This document shows positions 35,401 through 45,189 of a stretch of DNA of 64,000 nucleotides, in pieces. Source of the stretch: JL08 sp963765555. Lineage in GTDB: Bacteria > Pseudomonadota > Alphaproteobacteria > Rhodobacterales > Rhodobacteraceae. The number at the start of each line of letters is the position of its first letter. The first letter of the stretch is position 1. Both the position numbers and the translations under genes were made by a program. The stretch lies in NCBI GenBank assembly GCA_963765555.1, contig CAVXWX010000001.1:186001-250000 (forward strand). The letters are read 5' to 3'. Below the pieces are notes generated by a model that was given only the letters and a program-made list of their open reading frames with translations, made no database searches and was not told where the DNA came from.

Positions 35401-36984
35401 TTACTTCGAACCCATGGTCGAAAAGATCTTGTCCTTGGCATCTCCGATTGTGAAGCTGCCGGGCTTTTGGCGCGGCGGGAACTCTTCGAAGGTGGCAAGG
35501 AATTCACCAACAAATTCCGCTGCTGGCAACAGCAGGAACACGTGATCCAGATACCAGTCATAGTAGGTGTTTGACGTGATAGTGGACCGTTCGTAGGGGT
35601 CGCGGCGCAGGTTGTACAACAACGGAATACGCAGTTCTGTCCAAGGTTCTGCCCATGCGCGCAGAGTTTGCGGATAACGATGCTCAAGGAAGATCGCCTT
35701 CCAGTCATTGTAACGCAGCGCGGTCAGATCACCATCATCAGAGAAGTAGAAAACTTCTTTACGCGGTGTGTCTTCGGCATTGCCCAGCAAATAGTCGAGC
35801 GTGTTGTAACCATCCAGGTGCACACGGTAGTCGCGCCCACCGCCGACTTCGGCAACGGTCACGCCTTCCAGCAACTGTTCTTTGATGTCGGGAACGCCTG
35901 CCATAGCAAGGAATGTCGGCAACCAGTCCATATGGTGCATGATTGCATTGGAGACCGAACCCGCTTCAACTTTTCCGGGCCAGCGCACCATCGCAGGCAC
36001 ACGCCAGCCACCTTCCCAGTTGGTGTTCTTTTCACCACGGAACGGGGTCATACCCGCATCTGGCCAGCTGTTCATGTGCGGGCCGTTGTCAGTGGAATAG
36101 AACACAAACGTGTTGTCGGCGATGTTCAGTTCGTCCAGCTTGTCAAGGAACAGGCCGATGTGGCGGTCATGTTCGACCATGCCGTCGGCATATTCGTCCT
36201 GACCGGAAATGCCACGCAACTCGTCCTTCACGTGTGTGCGAAAGTGCATCCTTGTGCCCGACCACCATACAAACCATGGTTTACCTTCTGCGGTCTTGCG
36301 CTCGATGAAATCCAGCGCTGCGGCGCTTGTTTCGTCATCAACGGTTTCCATGCGCTTGCGCGTCAGCGGACCCGTATCTTCAATGGTGCCGTCAGCCGAA
36401 GATTTGACCACACCGCGGGGGCCAAAACGTTCGCGGAAGGCGGGATCTTTCGGATAATCTTCAAGCTCCGGCTCTTCCTCGGCGTTCAGGTGGTAGAGGT
36501 TGCCGAAAAATTCGTCGAAGCCGTGATTGGTCGGCAGCATTTCGTCGCGGTCGCCAAGGTGGTTTTTGCCGAACTGGCCAGTGTCATAGCCTTGGGCTTT
36601 CAAAAGGCCCGCAATGGTGGGGTCTTCGATTTGCATACCCTCGGTTGCACCGGGCATGCCGACTTTGGACAGGCCGGTGCGGAACACGGACTGTCCCATA
36701 ATAAAGGACGACCGACCGGCGGTGCAGGACTGTTCGGCGTAGTAATCGGTAAAGATCATGCCTTCGTTCGCCACTCGGTCAATATTTGGCGTGCGATAGC
36801 CCATCAGGCCCATTGTGTAAGCCGAGATGTTGGACTGGCCGATATCATCGCCCCAGATCACAAGAATATTGGGCTTGTCATCCTGCGCCCATGCAGGGGC
36901 TGCGATTGCAACGGCGCAGGATAGCACCGCCAATCGTTTCAGCGTGGACCGCATGAATGCGGTTCCGGGTAGGTGATGTCGCAT
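35401..36984 (-). CDS. Arylsulfatase-type sulfatase (Cys-type, formylglycine-dependent)
   Basis: The 527-residue enzyme has a signal peptide (TLKRLAVLSCAVAIAAPAWA) and the sulfatase signature Cys 87-Thr-Ala-Gly-Arg 91, in which the Cys would be converted to formylglycine. The metal-binding Asp pair is at 46-47 (IWGDDIGQ), and YYAEQSCTAGRSSF, FYSTDNGPHMNSWPD and WFVWWSGTRMHF are typical. It removes sulfate esters from a substrate in the periplasm. I chose the ATG at 36982-36984 because GAGAGG lies 8 bases upstream; an internal ATG 10 codons later also begins a good signal peptide. No formylglycine-generating enzyme is in the window, so maturation must depend on one elsewhere. It is divergent from the Crp/Fnr regulator. 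Confidence 0.92.
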   Translation of the reverse strand: MRHHLPGTAFMRSTLKRLAVLSCAVAIAAPAWAQDDKPNILVIWGDDIGQSNISAYTMGLMGYRTPNIDRVANEGMIFTDYYAEQSCTAGRSSFIMGQSVFRTGLSKVGMPGATEGMQIEDPTIAGLLKAQGYDTGQFGKNHLGDRDEMLPTNHGFDEFFGNLYHLNAEEEPELEDYPKDPAFRERFGPRGVVKSSADGTIEDTGPLTRKRMETVDDETSAAALDFIERKTAEGKPWFVWWSGTRMHFRTHVKDELRGISGQDEYADGMVEHDRHIGLFLDKLDELNIADNTFVFYSTDNGPHMNSWPDAGMTPFRGEKNTNWEGGWRVPAMVRWPGKVEAGSVSNAIMHHMDWLPTFLAMAGVPDIKEQLLEGVTVAEVGGGRDYRVHLDGYNTLDYLLGNAEDTPRKEVFYFSDDGDLTALRYNDWKAIFLEHRYPQTLRAWAEPWTELRIPLLYNLRRDPYERSTITSNTYYDWYLDHVFLLLPAAEFVGEFLATFEEFPPRQKPGSFTIGDAKDKIFSTMGSK

Positions 36985-37216
36985 TTTCAATGCCTCTCTG
37001 GTTTTTACAATACTTTGCGCCGAACGTCGCAATCCGCGTCTCAGCAATCGGCCTCAGGTTCTCAGGTGGAAAACACAATCTAGGCGCGATTCTATTTTCA
37101 ACTTCATGGAATAGCCGTTTATCTTTTGATTGACGCAGCATTCGGATCGGGCGTCATTCGACACTTTCTCCGACACAGCTATTGTTAACCACACTCGTAT
37201 TTGCCAAACCAATCAA

Positions 37217-37927
37217 ATGACATATTCTGACAAAAAAATTTCCGGCACGCATGCTTCACGAGAAGTTCTGGCGTTTTTGTCCAATAGTGGCTGGCTGGCG
37301 AAGCGACCCGCAAAATCGAAAAAACTGATTTTGGCGTGTGGCCGCATGCGCCACTATCAGGCTGGAGAGACCATATACAGGATAGGTGATCCGCCTCAGG
37401 GTATGTACGGTCTGGTCAAAGGTGGCATTATCGTATCGATCCCGAATGACGCCGGCAGCGATTTTGCGGTTTATCAGTCATCAAACGGCTTTTGGATCGG
37501 GGATCTGGCAATTTTCGCAAGTCAGATACGGCTTGTGACCGTCGTTGCCGCCGAAGACACGGATGTTTTGTTTTTGCCACAACCGAAAATCGAAGCCTTG
37601 GTCAAAGATCATCCTGCGCTGATCGAAGATTTCTACGCTCTCAGTCATCTGAATATGGCGATTGCATTGCGATTGCTGGCAAATATGGCGATCCCCGATA
37701 CCAAAAAACGTCTGGCGGCGTGGTTGCTGTTTTCGGATGATGGGCTTGAACACAGCGGTGACTGGATTTCTGTCCCGCAGGAACGATTGGCCGCAATGAT
37801 CGCAGTATCGATGCCGACCGCTCAGCGTCTTTTGAAACAGCTTGTTGCGCTTGATCTGGTCGAAACGGGGTATGGCCGTATTCGGGTGCGGGATCGTTCT
37901 GCACTGGTCCGATATCTGGAAACCTGA
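37217..37927 (+). CDS. Crp/Fnr family transcriptional regulator
   Basis: The 236-residue regulator has an effector domain of the cyclic-nucleotide fold (RMRHYQAGETIYRIGDPPQGMYGLVKGGI) and a C-terminal winged helix (ISVPQERLAAMIAVSMPTAQRLLKQLVALDLVE). There is no N-terminal Cys cluster, so it is not an oxygen-sensing FNR, and the residues that bind cAMP in Crp are not clearly kept. The ATG at 37217 is preferred; an in-frame TTG at 37130 would add 29 residues. It is divergent from the sulfatase gene and 123 bases upstream of the eight-heme cytochrome, so either may be its target. The effector is unknown. Confidence 0.88.
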   Translation: MTYSDKKISGTHASREVLAFLSNSGWLAKRPAKSKKLILACGRMRHYQAGETIYRIGDPPQGMYGLVKGGIIVSIPNDAGSDFAVYQSSNGFWIGDLAIFASQIRLVTVVAAEDTDVLFLPQPKIEALVKDHPALIEDFYALSHLNMAIALRLLANMAIPDTKKRLAAWLLFSDDGLEHSGDWISVPQERLAAMIAVSMPTAQRLLKQLVALDLVETGYGRIRVRDRSALVRYLET

Positions 37928-38050
37928 CACCTGGGCACTAAACACAGCGCAAGACGCATTCGCGTGATGGGCGAAAGTGACGCGCTAAACTCGGCTTTGG
38001 CAGCGTGCCACTCTGGCGGGGCCTGTCACAAAAACACGTTGGTTTGATCC

Positions 38051-40048
38051 TTGCCATTCCCCCTTTTCGCCCCGCGCATTGTCCGATGTCTTTGGACGGG
38101 GGTTACAGCCTTTTCCTTCTGTTTGATCTGGGCGGCGGTGATCGTGTTCGCAGGGCATCAGGCACAGGCCCAAACGGCTGTCGTTCCGGCTTATATCGGG
38201 TCTGAAACCTGCCGCGATTGCCATCTGGACGAGGCGGAACAATGGGACGGATCGCATCACGCGCTCGCCTGGACACCCCCCACCGAGGGAAACGTTCTGG
38301 GCAATTTTGATAATGCGGATTTCTATCACAAGGGCGTGCTGTCGCGGTTTTCCTTTGATGGGCAAAACTATTTCATCGAATCTGACGGGCCATCCGGGGA
38401 CATCACAAAATATCCGTTGGCAGGGGTGGCCGGAATTGCGCCACTTCAGCAATACCTGATCGAAACAGAACCGGGCAAAGTGCAATCTTTCGATGTGGTG
38501 TGGGACGTCGAAAATCAGGAATGGTATCACCTGTATCCCGATCAGGATTTGCCAGCCAGTGACGGCTTGCACTGGACCGGACCTTACAAAAACTGGAATG
38601 CGCGCTGCGCGGAATGCCATGCAACCGAATTTGTGAAAAACTATGATCCGGTCACACGAACATATTCCAGCACCCAATCGGAAATCGGCGTCGGATGCGA
38701 GGCCTGCCATGGACCGGGCGAGGCGCATCGCGACTGGGCGGTGGCGAATGACACCTATGATCCGGAACGCTGGGCCAAGGTGGGCGAAACGGGGTTCAGC
38801 ATGGATTTTGCCGCCGGTCCCGAGGCCGAAATTCAGCAATGCGCCAGTTGCCATTCCCGCCGTGAACCGTTTGCCGATGGCAACCCGTTGCCCGGAACGC
38901 CGTTTCACGATGCCTACCGGCTAAGCCCGCTGCGCGAGGGATTGTATCACCCCGACGGGCAAATACTGGACGAGGTTTATGTGTACGGATCGTTCCTGCA
39001 ATCGAAAATGTATGCCAATGGCGTGGCCTGCACCGATTGCCACAACGCCCATACCGCCACGTTGAAGGCCGACGGAAATGCGGTGTGCACGCAATGCCAT
39101 GCGCCCGCCGCCAACCCGCGGTTTCCAACACTTGTTGCGGCCGAGTATGATGATCCGTCGCATCATTTTCACGAACAGGGCAGCGCAGGCGCGCAATGCA
39201 AAAGCTGCCATATGATCGAACGTGATTATATGGGGATCGACGGGCGGCGCGATCATTCGTTCCGCATTCCGCGCCCCGACCTGACAGTGCTGACCCTGGC
39301 ACCGAACGCCTGTGGCGATTGCCACACAGATCAATCGGCAGCGTGGGCGGCGCAGGCGGTTGAAAACTGGTACCCTGACAGCACAAAACGCGGCCCGCAT
39401 TTTTCGCAAGCAATGGCGCGTGCGCGGTCTGATCCGCGTGGTCAGGTGACGGGATTGATCGAAATCGTCGAATATCAAGACCTGCCGGCCATTGTGCGTG
39501 CCACAGCGCTTGAGGTTTTGGCCGCGGTGACAGACGCGCAGATTGCGGCCCGTTTGCAGCCCGCGTTGCAAGACCCGGATCCGATGGTGCGGGCTGCGGC
39601 CATTCCGGTGCAGCGCGGCGCACCCGAAACCGAACAGCCCGGCCTGTTGATGGATTTGCTGGAAGACCCTGTGCAACTGGTGCGCATGGCTGCTGCGCGG
39701 GAGTTTCTGAACATGAACATCGTGCGTATGCCGGAACGGGTCACAGCCAACCTTGGGCAGGCAATGGGTGAATGGCAATCCACCTTGCAGGCCAAGGCGG
39801 ATTTCCCCGAAACGCAACTGGTTCTGGCAGGGATCGGGTTGACCACACGGCGGATGGATGTTGCGTTGTCCGCCTTTGGCGAAGCCGTCGCGATGGACCC
39901 GCAAATGGTACAGGCGTGGGTGATGATGATCCGTATTCATACGGCGCTGGGCAACATGGATGCGGCGATTGAAACGGCGGATGCGGCGATTGCCGCCAAC
40001 CCCGACAATATCGACCTTAGCCTGATGCGGGCGGAAATAGCGCAGTAA
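38051..40048 (+). CDS. Eight-heme c-type cytochrome with HEAT/TPR-like C-terminus
   Basis: This 665-residue protein has an N-terminal hydrophobic leader (about residues 14-34, then AGHQAQAQ), consistent with export or membrane anchoring. CxxCH heme sites lie at about residues 54, 186, 216, 264, 327, 346, 383 and 421, eight in all. The first part resembles cytochrome c554-type multiheme proteins. From about residue 470 there are helical repeats of HEAT type (IVRATALEVLAAVTDAQIAARL) and then TPR-like helices (DAAIETADAAIAANPDNIDL). The first in-frame start is a TTG at 38051, preceded by a stop, and no ATG lies near it, so the start is uncertain. The electron partner is unknown. Its neighbours are a Crp/Fnr regulator and the sulfatase group. 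Confidence 0.85.
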   Translation: MPFPLFAPRIVRCLWTGVTAFSFCLIWAAVIVFAGHQAQAQTAVVPAYIGSETCRDCHLDEAEQWDGSHHALAWTPPTEGNVLGNFDNADFYHKGVLSRFSFDGQNYFIESDGPSGDITKYPLAGVAGIAPLQQYLIETEPGKVQSFDVVWDVENQEWYHLYPDQDLPASDGLHWTGPYKNWNARCAECHATEFVKNYDPVTRTYSSTQSEIGVGCEACHGPGEAHRDWAVANDTYDPERWAKVGETGFSMDFAAGPEAEIQQCASCHSRREPFADGNPLPGTPFHDAYRLSPLREGLYHPDGQILDEVYVYGSFLQSKMYANGVACTDCHNAHTATLKADGNAVCTQCHAPAANPRFPTLVAAEYDDPSHHFHEQGSAGAQCKSCHMIERDYMGIDGRRDHSFRIPRPDLTVLTLAPNACGDCHTDQSAAWAAQAVENWYPDSTKRGPHFSQAMARARSDPRGQVTGLIEIVEYQDLPAIVRATALEVLAAVTDAQIAARLQPALQDPDPMVRAAAIPVQRGAPETEQPGLLMDLLEDPVQLVRMAAAREFLNMNIVRMPERVTANLGQAMGEWQSTLQAKADFPETQLVLAGIGLTTRRMDVALSAFGEAVAMDPQMVQAWVMMIRIHTALGNMDAAIETADAAIAANPDNIDLSLMRAEIAQ

Positions 40049-40063
40049 GCGTGCGCGGCGCTG

Positions 40064-41395
40064 CTAGAGTTCCTTGCCCGCGTTGTATTCCTGATAACGC
40101 ATAAAGGCGTTCGCGCCTAGGTAGGCCAGCGGCTTTGGCGGCAGGCGCGTTGGGCCGTCCGCCCGCAAGGCTGCGTTCAGTTGAGGCGAATTGTGGCCCA
40201 TGGCCAGTTCCGCCGCCAGCACTCCCGCCAACGTGCCTTTGGCGGTGCCCAGACCGTTTTGGCAACAGGCCGAGAACAGACCGGGTTCCAGTTCGCCAAT
40301 CACCTGAACATTGTTGCGGCTGACGCACAAACGCCCGCCCCATCGGTATTCCATTTCGACATCGGACAGCATCGGAAACCGCGCGGCAAAGGCGCGGTCA
40401 TGGGTGTGGCCGACATTCGTGATCCGCCTGTCCGGAACGGTCATGGATGGATCATAAGTGAACCGGTTGCGGATCACGATCCTGTCGCCGCCGGTGCCGG
40501 AAATCCGGCGCACTGTCGTGCCCATCGGATCGGCCGGTGTGACGCCCCAGACCGGATCGCCGCCCAAGCGGGCAATCTGCTGCGGCGTCAGCGCCTTGGT
40601 CATGGAGGCATAGGTAAAGACGTGCATCAACTGGTTCTGATAGTACCCGAAACTGTTCAGGTGCCCATTGACCGCCAGAATGACATTGGGCGCGGTAACG
40701 GTGCCATTGGGGGTTTTGGCCACCCAATCAGACGTCTTGGTCAGATCGACAACGGGGCTGTTTTCGTAAATTGAAACGCGGTTGGATCGCAACCCGTCCG
40801 CAACACCCCGCACAAACAGGGCCGGTTGGATCATCGCGGAATGCGGGGTGAACAACCCGCTTTGATAATAATCGGTTCCCGTCATGGCACGCATCTGTGC
40901 GGCGCTACGCAAGTCATGCGCTTCGCCCATTTCTGTCAGGTGGCGGGCATAATCCAGATTGTGCCGGTGCCCTGCATCTGTCGCGGCAGCGTTGATCTTG
41001 CCGCTTTGGGCAAAGGCCTCTTGGCTCAACCCGAAATCGCGCGCCATCTCTGCGGCAAAGGCAATCGCGTGGCGGTTGGCGGCGGTTTGGGCGCGGTCGG
41101 CTTCAAGCGTGCCGCCATAATCGCTGGAGGACAGATCATGCGGCAGATCGATCATAAAGCCGGAATTGCGCCCCGCAGGGCCATCGCCGACCCGCGTGGC
41201 ATCCAGAATGATGATGGTGTCATCGGGGCGCAACTGGGTCAGCCGCCGTACCGCCGCCAATCCGGCAAAGCCGGCCCCGATCACCAGCCAGTCGGCGGTT
41301 TGCGCCCCGCTCTGTACTTGCGCAGGCGGTGGCGCAGGCAAAAGCCTGTTCCATGCCGCGGGGCCGGGATCACGGGGAAGCGCGCGCACTTTCAT
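40064..41395 (-). CDS. FAD-dependent oxidoreductase, DAO/PuuB type
   Basis: The 443-residue flavoprotein has the dinucleotide-binding Gly-Ala-Gly-Phe-Ala-Gly at residues 40-45 (WLVIGAGFAGLAAVRRL) and the DAO family pattern, including GDGPAGRNSGFMIDLPH, which in gamma-glutamylputrescine oxidase (PuuB) lines the flavin site, and EYRWGGRLCVSRNN near the C-terminus. Such enzymes oxidise amines or N-methylated amino acids to imines with release of aldehyde. It is the last gene of the gntR-led minus-strand operon, 6 bases after the MttB-like gene, so it probably oxidises the demethylated product. The substrate is inferred only as an amine. Confidence 0.87.
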   Translation of the reverse strand: MKVRALPRDPGPAAWNRLLPAPPPAQVQSGAQTADWLVIGAGFAGLAAVRRLTQLRPDDTIIILDATRVGDGPAGRNSGFMIDLPHDLSSSDYGGTLEADRAQTAANRHAIAFAAEMARDFGLSQEAFAQSGKINAAATDAGHRHNLDYARHLTEMGEAHDLRSAAQMRAMTGTDYYQSGLFTPHSAMIQPALFVRGVADGLRSNRVSIYENSPVVDLTKTSDWVAKTPNGTVTAPNVILAVNGHLNSFGYYQNQLMHVFTYASMTKALTPQQIARLGGDPVWGVTPADPMGTTVRRISGTGGDRIVIRNRFTYDPSMTVPDRRITNVGHTHDRAFAARFPMLSDVEMEYRWGGRLCVSRNNVQVIGELEPGLFSACCQNGLGTAKGTLAGVLAAELAMGHNSPQLNAALRADGPTRLPPKPLAYLGANAFMRYQEYNAGKEL

Positions 41396-41401
41396 AGTGG
41401 A

Positions 41402-42956
41402 TCAATAACTCTGGTTCAGGGCGTCAGCGGCTGGAATTTCGCGTTCGCGCCGGTTGATATAGTCAAGCAATGCCTCGTTGATTGCGGGATCCAGTTTTGG
41501 CTCCTCGTAGTCTTTCAGCATGGCGCGCGCATGGGTATTTGCCCTTGCGTTGATGTCATTGGCACCTTCGGCCTGCCATTGTTCGATCGAATTGTTGTCA
41601 AACAGTTCCGGCATGAAGAACGCGCGCTGAAAGTTTTCCAACGTGTGCGGATGACCCAGATAATGCCCGCCCGGCCCGACATCACGCACCGCTTGCAAGG
41701 CTTCGTCGAAATCATCCCAACGGATGCCTTGGGCCATGCGGTAGCCCATGGCGCATTGTTCCGCGTCCACAACAAATTTGGCCATCGAACAATGCATTCC
41801 CGGCCTCGTTCCAGCCCGCGGAATGCCAGATGTAATTGGCCCCTGCCATCAAAACGGCCATCAGGGTTGTGGCGCTTTCATATCCGGCTTGGGCGTCAAA
41901 GGTTTTGGCCCCGCCCAGCGTGTTCGATGTGCGCCACGGCACGCCATAATGCCGTGCCATCTGGCCGATCATGAAATTCATCAGGCTGATTTCCGGTGTT
42001 CCGGCCATCGGTGCGCCCGATTTCATGCTGACCGTGCTCAGGTAGTGGCCGTAGATCGCAGGCGCACCCTTTCGGATGACCTGCGTATAGGCCAGCGCGC
42101 TTAACGCTTCGGCATTCAGTTGTGCGACGGTGGGGGCAACAGATGCAGGCGTATTTGCCCCGCCCAACACGAAAGGCGAACACAGAACCGGCTGGTTGCG
42201 GCGGCTGAACGCCCGCATGGCACCCAGCATGGTTTCGTCCCACACCAGCGGCGAATTGCCATTGCAATTGCCGGTCACAACCGGATGCGTTTCCAGAAAA
42301 TCGGCCCCGAACAGGATGGCGCACATATCCAACACGTCTTCGGCGTTTTTGGGGCTGGTCGTCATCCCCATGAACGTCTTGTCGGAATGTTTCATCGACG
42401 AATAGGTGATGCGCAAATGCCGTTGGCTGATCGGATGATCATAGGGTTCCACGATGTGATGCGCCGAGGAATGCAGCGCGGGTAGCATATGGCTTAGCTT
42501 GTGAAAATTGGCCAGATCATCCAGCGTCGGATTGCGCCGCACATCATCCAGATCACGCAGATAGGGGGCGCCGGTCATCGGTACAAAAATGCTATGGTCC
42601 TTGCCAAAGGGCAGGTTATTGGCGGGATTGCGGGCGTGATAGGTGAACGTTTCCGGGATCGTCGCAATCAGGTCGCGCACCAAAGCACGATCCAGATGCA
42701 CCCTGTCGCCATCACGGATATCGGCCCCCACCTTGCGCCAGTCGGCAATCGCGATGGGATCGCGGAATACCACGCCGACCTGTTCCAGAATATCCATTGA
42801 TGCTGCATCGATGCGCGCGATCTGTTCAGCGTCCATCGGTTCTGTCAGGGGCAGGCCGCGTTTGAGCGCTGGCAGCATGGTGACGTCGCGCGTTTGGCGG
42901 GTGGCCTTGCGCGCACCACGCCCGCGCCGGATTGTGCCGACTGCATCCACGCTCAT
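41402..42956 (-). pseudogene. Trimethylamine methyltransferase (MttB) family protein, one frameshift near 41797
   Basis: Two overlapping frames together give a 517-residue MttB-family protein, the usual length. The first 380 or so residues run to WHSAGWNEAG and the remainder (MHCSMAKFVVDAEQCAMGYRM onward) is in the next frame, so one extra A near 41797-41798 explains the break. Family motifs include LEQVGVVFRDP, the TYSSMKHSDKTFMG region and EISLMNFMIGQMARHYGVPW. There is no in-frame amber codon, so it is a non-pyrrolysine member. Characterised non-Pyl relatives demethylate glycine betaine, proline betaine or carnitine via a corrinoid protein. The ATG overlaps the proC-like stop by 4 bases. 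No corrinoid protein gene is in the window. Confidence 0.88.
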
Positions 42957-43714
42957 GATTTGGCCTTCAAACGTGTGTTGATTGCGTCCAGCGCGTGTTC
43001 CAGTGTGTCGTGGCACCTGCCATCCCGCAGCGCTGTTGTCATTTGCAGGCTGATGGTGCCTTGCGTGGCAAGCGCATCGCGTTCGCGTGCCAGCTGATCG
43101 GCGCTTGCTGCAGGCAAAGCATCCAGAAAACCACGGATCAATTGCGTTGTATAAAGCGCGGCGGCGTCTTGATCACCTGTGGCGGCGCCCAGCCAGCCTG
43201 CGCCTGTGGCCATCAGATCAAGCAATCCGGGCAGCATGGTGCAGATCGCGAAATGCTGGTTCAGCGCGCTTTCTGACGCAAGCTCGATCACAGGGTTTTC
43301 CGGTGAAAACAATTGTTCCAGCAGGGTTTTGGACGGGTAGGCGGGCAAAGGGCAACCGCCCTTTTCCAGAAACCCGAAAGGGATGGTCAGGCTGAAATCG
43401 GTGGCTGGCGCGCAAATCGCCTGCAAGTGTTTCAACGAGATACCCGCCATAACCGAAATGATCTGTTGGTCCGGTCGGAAATCAATCGATGTCAGCACGT
43501 CTTCGACGATATGGGGCCGCACGCAGAGGAAAACGATGTCGGAGGTATCCACCACACTTTGATTGTCCGCCACGCTGACGCCGTGGCTTTGGTTCAATTG
43601 CGCCGCCACATCCGCGTTGCGGTTTGACACTGTAACCTCGTGCCCGCGATCTGACAGGAACCGTACCATCGGGGCCGCGATGTGGCCGGTGCCGATAAAC
43701 CCGATGCTGTTCAT
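42953..43714 (-). CDS. NAD(P)-dependent reductase, pyrroline-5-carboxylate reductase (ProC)-like
   Basis: The 253-residue protein begins with a Rossmann motif (IGFIGTGHIAAPMVRFL) and has ProC family features VFLCVRPHIVEDVL and ISVMAGISLKHLQ. ProC reduces pyrroline-5-carboxylate to proline; relatives reduce other cyclic or open imines. It is embedded between the aldehyde dehydrogenase and the MttB-like gene with 4-base overlaps on both sides. This points to a catabolic role on an imine or imino-acid intermediate rather than to proline biosynthesis. The C-terminal dimerisation region is diverged from housekeeping ProC. Confidence 0.82.
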   Translation of the reverse strand: MNSIGFIGTGHIAAPMVRFLSDRGHEVTVSNRNADVAAQLNQSHGVSVADNQSVVDTSDIVFLCVRPHIVEDVLTSIDFRPDQQIISVMAGISLKHLQAICAPATDFSLTIPFGFLEKGGCPLPAYPSKTLLEQLFSPENPVIELASESALNQHFAICTMLPGLLDLMATGAGWLGAATGDQDAAALYTTQLIRGFLDALPAASADQLARERDALATQGTISLQMTTALRDGRCHDTLEHALDAINTRLKAKS

Positions 43715-45189
43715 CCTACGTTGTCCCCGTCTGCGGGATCGGTCAGATCGATCCAGATCGTTTTCAGTTCTGTGTATTGATCATGGGCGTGGACACCGTT
43801 GTCGCGCCCGCCAAATCCGGACTGTTTGTAGCCGCCAAAGGGTGTCGCGGCGTCGCCTTCTCCGTAGCAGTTGACCGTTACGGTTCCCGCGCGAATGTCG
43901 CGGGCCACCCTGATCGCCTGACGGGCGCTTGCCGTGAACAGGGATGCGGCCAGCCCGTAATCTGTATCATTGGCAATAGCGACGGCCTCGTCGGTGCTGG
44001 ACACTTCGATAACCGCCAGAACCGGGCCAAAGATTTCTTCGCGCGCCCGTTTGTCGGACTGGGGTACCTCGTACACAACGGGCTTCACAAACGGACCCTT
44101 TCCAGCGTCCGACTTGTCCAGATAGCTGCGCACCTTGGCGCAATGTTCCGCATCAATCAGCGCGCCCAGATGGTTCGCGGGATCCAGCGGATCGCCGGTT
44201 TTCCAATCGCGCATGCGTGCGGTGATTTTTTCCATCAACGCGGCCTTTACATCCTTGTGAACGATAAGGCGCGATGCGGCGGAACAGTTTTCGCCCATGT
44301 TCCAAAACGCGGCATTCACAACGTGCTGCGCCACGTGATCAAGGTTTTCAGCATCGGCCAGAACGATGGCGGGGTTCTTGCCACCACATTCCAGAACCAC
44401 CTTTTTCAGGTTGCTGTCTGCCGAATAGTGCAGGAACCGCCGCCCGGTTTCCGTTGATCCGGTAAAGCTGACCATATCAACACCGGCGTGCCGCCCCAAC
44501 GGTTCACCCACAGACGGCCCGTTGCCGGGCAGAACCTGCAAGACACCGTTCGGCAAACCGGCCTCATAGGCCAGTTCGGCCAGACGCAACGCGGTCAGCG
44601 ATGTCTGTTCTGCGGGTTTCACAATCACCGAATTGCCTGCCGCCAGTGCAGGGCCGATTTTCCACGCCATCATCAAAAGCGGAAAGTTCCATGGCAGGAT
44701 GGCGGCGACCACGCCAATCGGTTCGCGTACGATCAGGGAAATTGCATCGTCACCGGATGGCCCCGTCTGGTCGTAAATCTTGTCGATCGCTTCGGCGTGC
44801 CATTTGATGCAGTTGATGGTTTCGGGCAGATCGATCAATTCGCAATCGCGGATCGGTTTGCCACTGTCGAGGCTTTCCATAACGGCCAACTCGCGCCGGT
44901 TGCGGGTGATCAGTTTGCACAGCCGGATCAGGGTTTCCTTACGCTCGGACGGGTGGCGTTTGGCCCATCGCCCCTGATCGAAGGCGTCGCGCGCCTTTGA
45001 TACGGCAAGGTCAACATCTGTGGCGTTCGCAGTGCTGATCTGTGCCAGTTCTGCGCCTGTGGCCGGGTTGGTTGTCGCCATCATCGGGCCTGCGCCTTTG
45101 TGGAACTTACCGTCGATGAACGGGGCGCGCGGCAGGGTCAGCGCGTTTGCGATGGCTTTGTATTCTGCGTGGGTCAGCAAATCGGTCAT
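43711..45189 (-). CDS. Aldehyde dehydrogenase (PuuC/betaine-aldehyde dehydrogenase type)
   Basis: The 492-residue NAD(P)-dependent enzyme has catalytic Cys 302 (GENCSAAS) and Glu 267 (VLECGGKNP), the Asn of PWNFPLLMMAWK and the cofactor motif FTGSTETGRR. The C-terminal GGYKQSGFGGRDNG is typical of the gamma-aminobutyraldehyde / gamma-glutamyl-gamma-aminobutyraldehyde group (PuuC). It oxidises an aldehyde to the acid. Its start overlaps the dapA-like stop by 4 bases and its stop overlaps the proC-like start by 4 bases. A PuuB-like oxidase is three genes downstream, a pairing seen in polyamine and amine catabolism. Confidence 0.92.
   Translation of the reverse strand: MTDLLTHAEYKAIANALTLPRAPFIDGKFHKGAGPMMATTNPATGAELAQISTANATDVDLAVSKARDAFDQGRWAKRHPSERKETLIRLCKLITRNRRELAVMESLDSGKPIRDCELIDLPETINCIKWHAEAIDKIYDQTGPSGDDAISLIVREPIGVVAAILPWNFPLLMMAWKIGPALAAGNSVIVKPAEQTSLTALRLAELAYEAGLPNGVLQVLPGNGPSVGEPLGRHAGVDMVSFTGSTETGRRFLHYSADSNLKKVVLECGGKNPAIVLADAENLDHVAQHVVNAAFWNMGENCSAASRLIVHKDVKAALMEKITARMRDWKTGDPLDPANHLGALIDAEHCAKVRSYLDKSDAGKGPFVKPVVYEVPQSDKRAREEIFGPVLAVIEVSSTDEAVAIANDTDYGLAASLFTASARQAIRVARDIRAGTVTVNCYGEGDAATPFGGYKQSGFGGRDNGVHAHDQYTELKTIWIDLTDPADGDNVG

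Noticed and set aside
35668..36924. A 418-residue open frame antisense to the sulfatase
   Set aside because: Composition is low-complexity and Cys/His-rich without domains; the opposite strand is a complete sulfatase with a signal peptide.
41402..42956. Pyrrolysine-containing MttB
   Set aside because: No in-frame TAG; the break is a one-base frameshift, not an amber codon.
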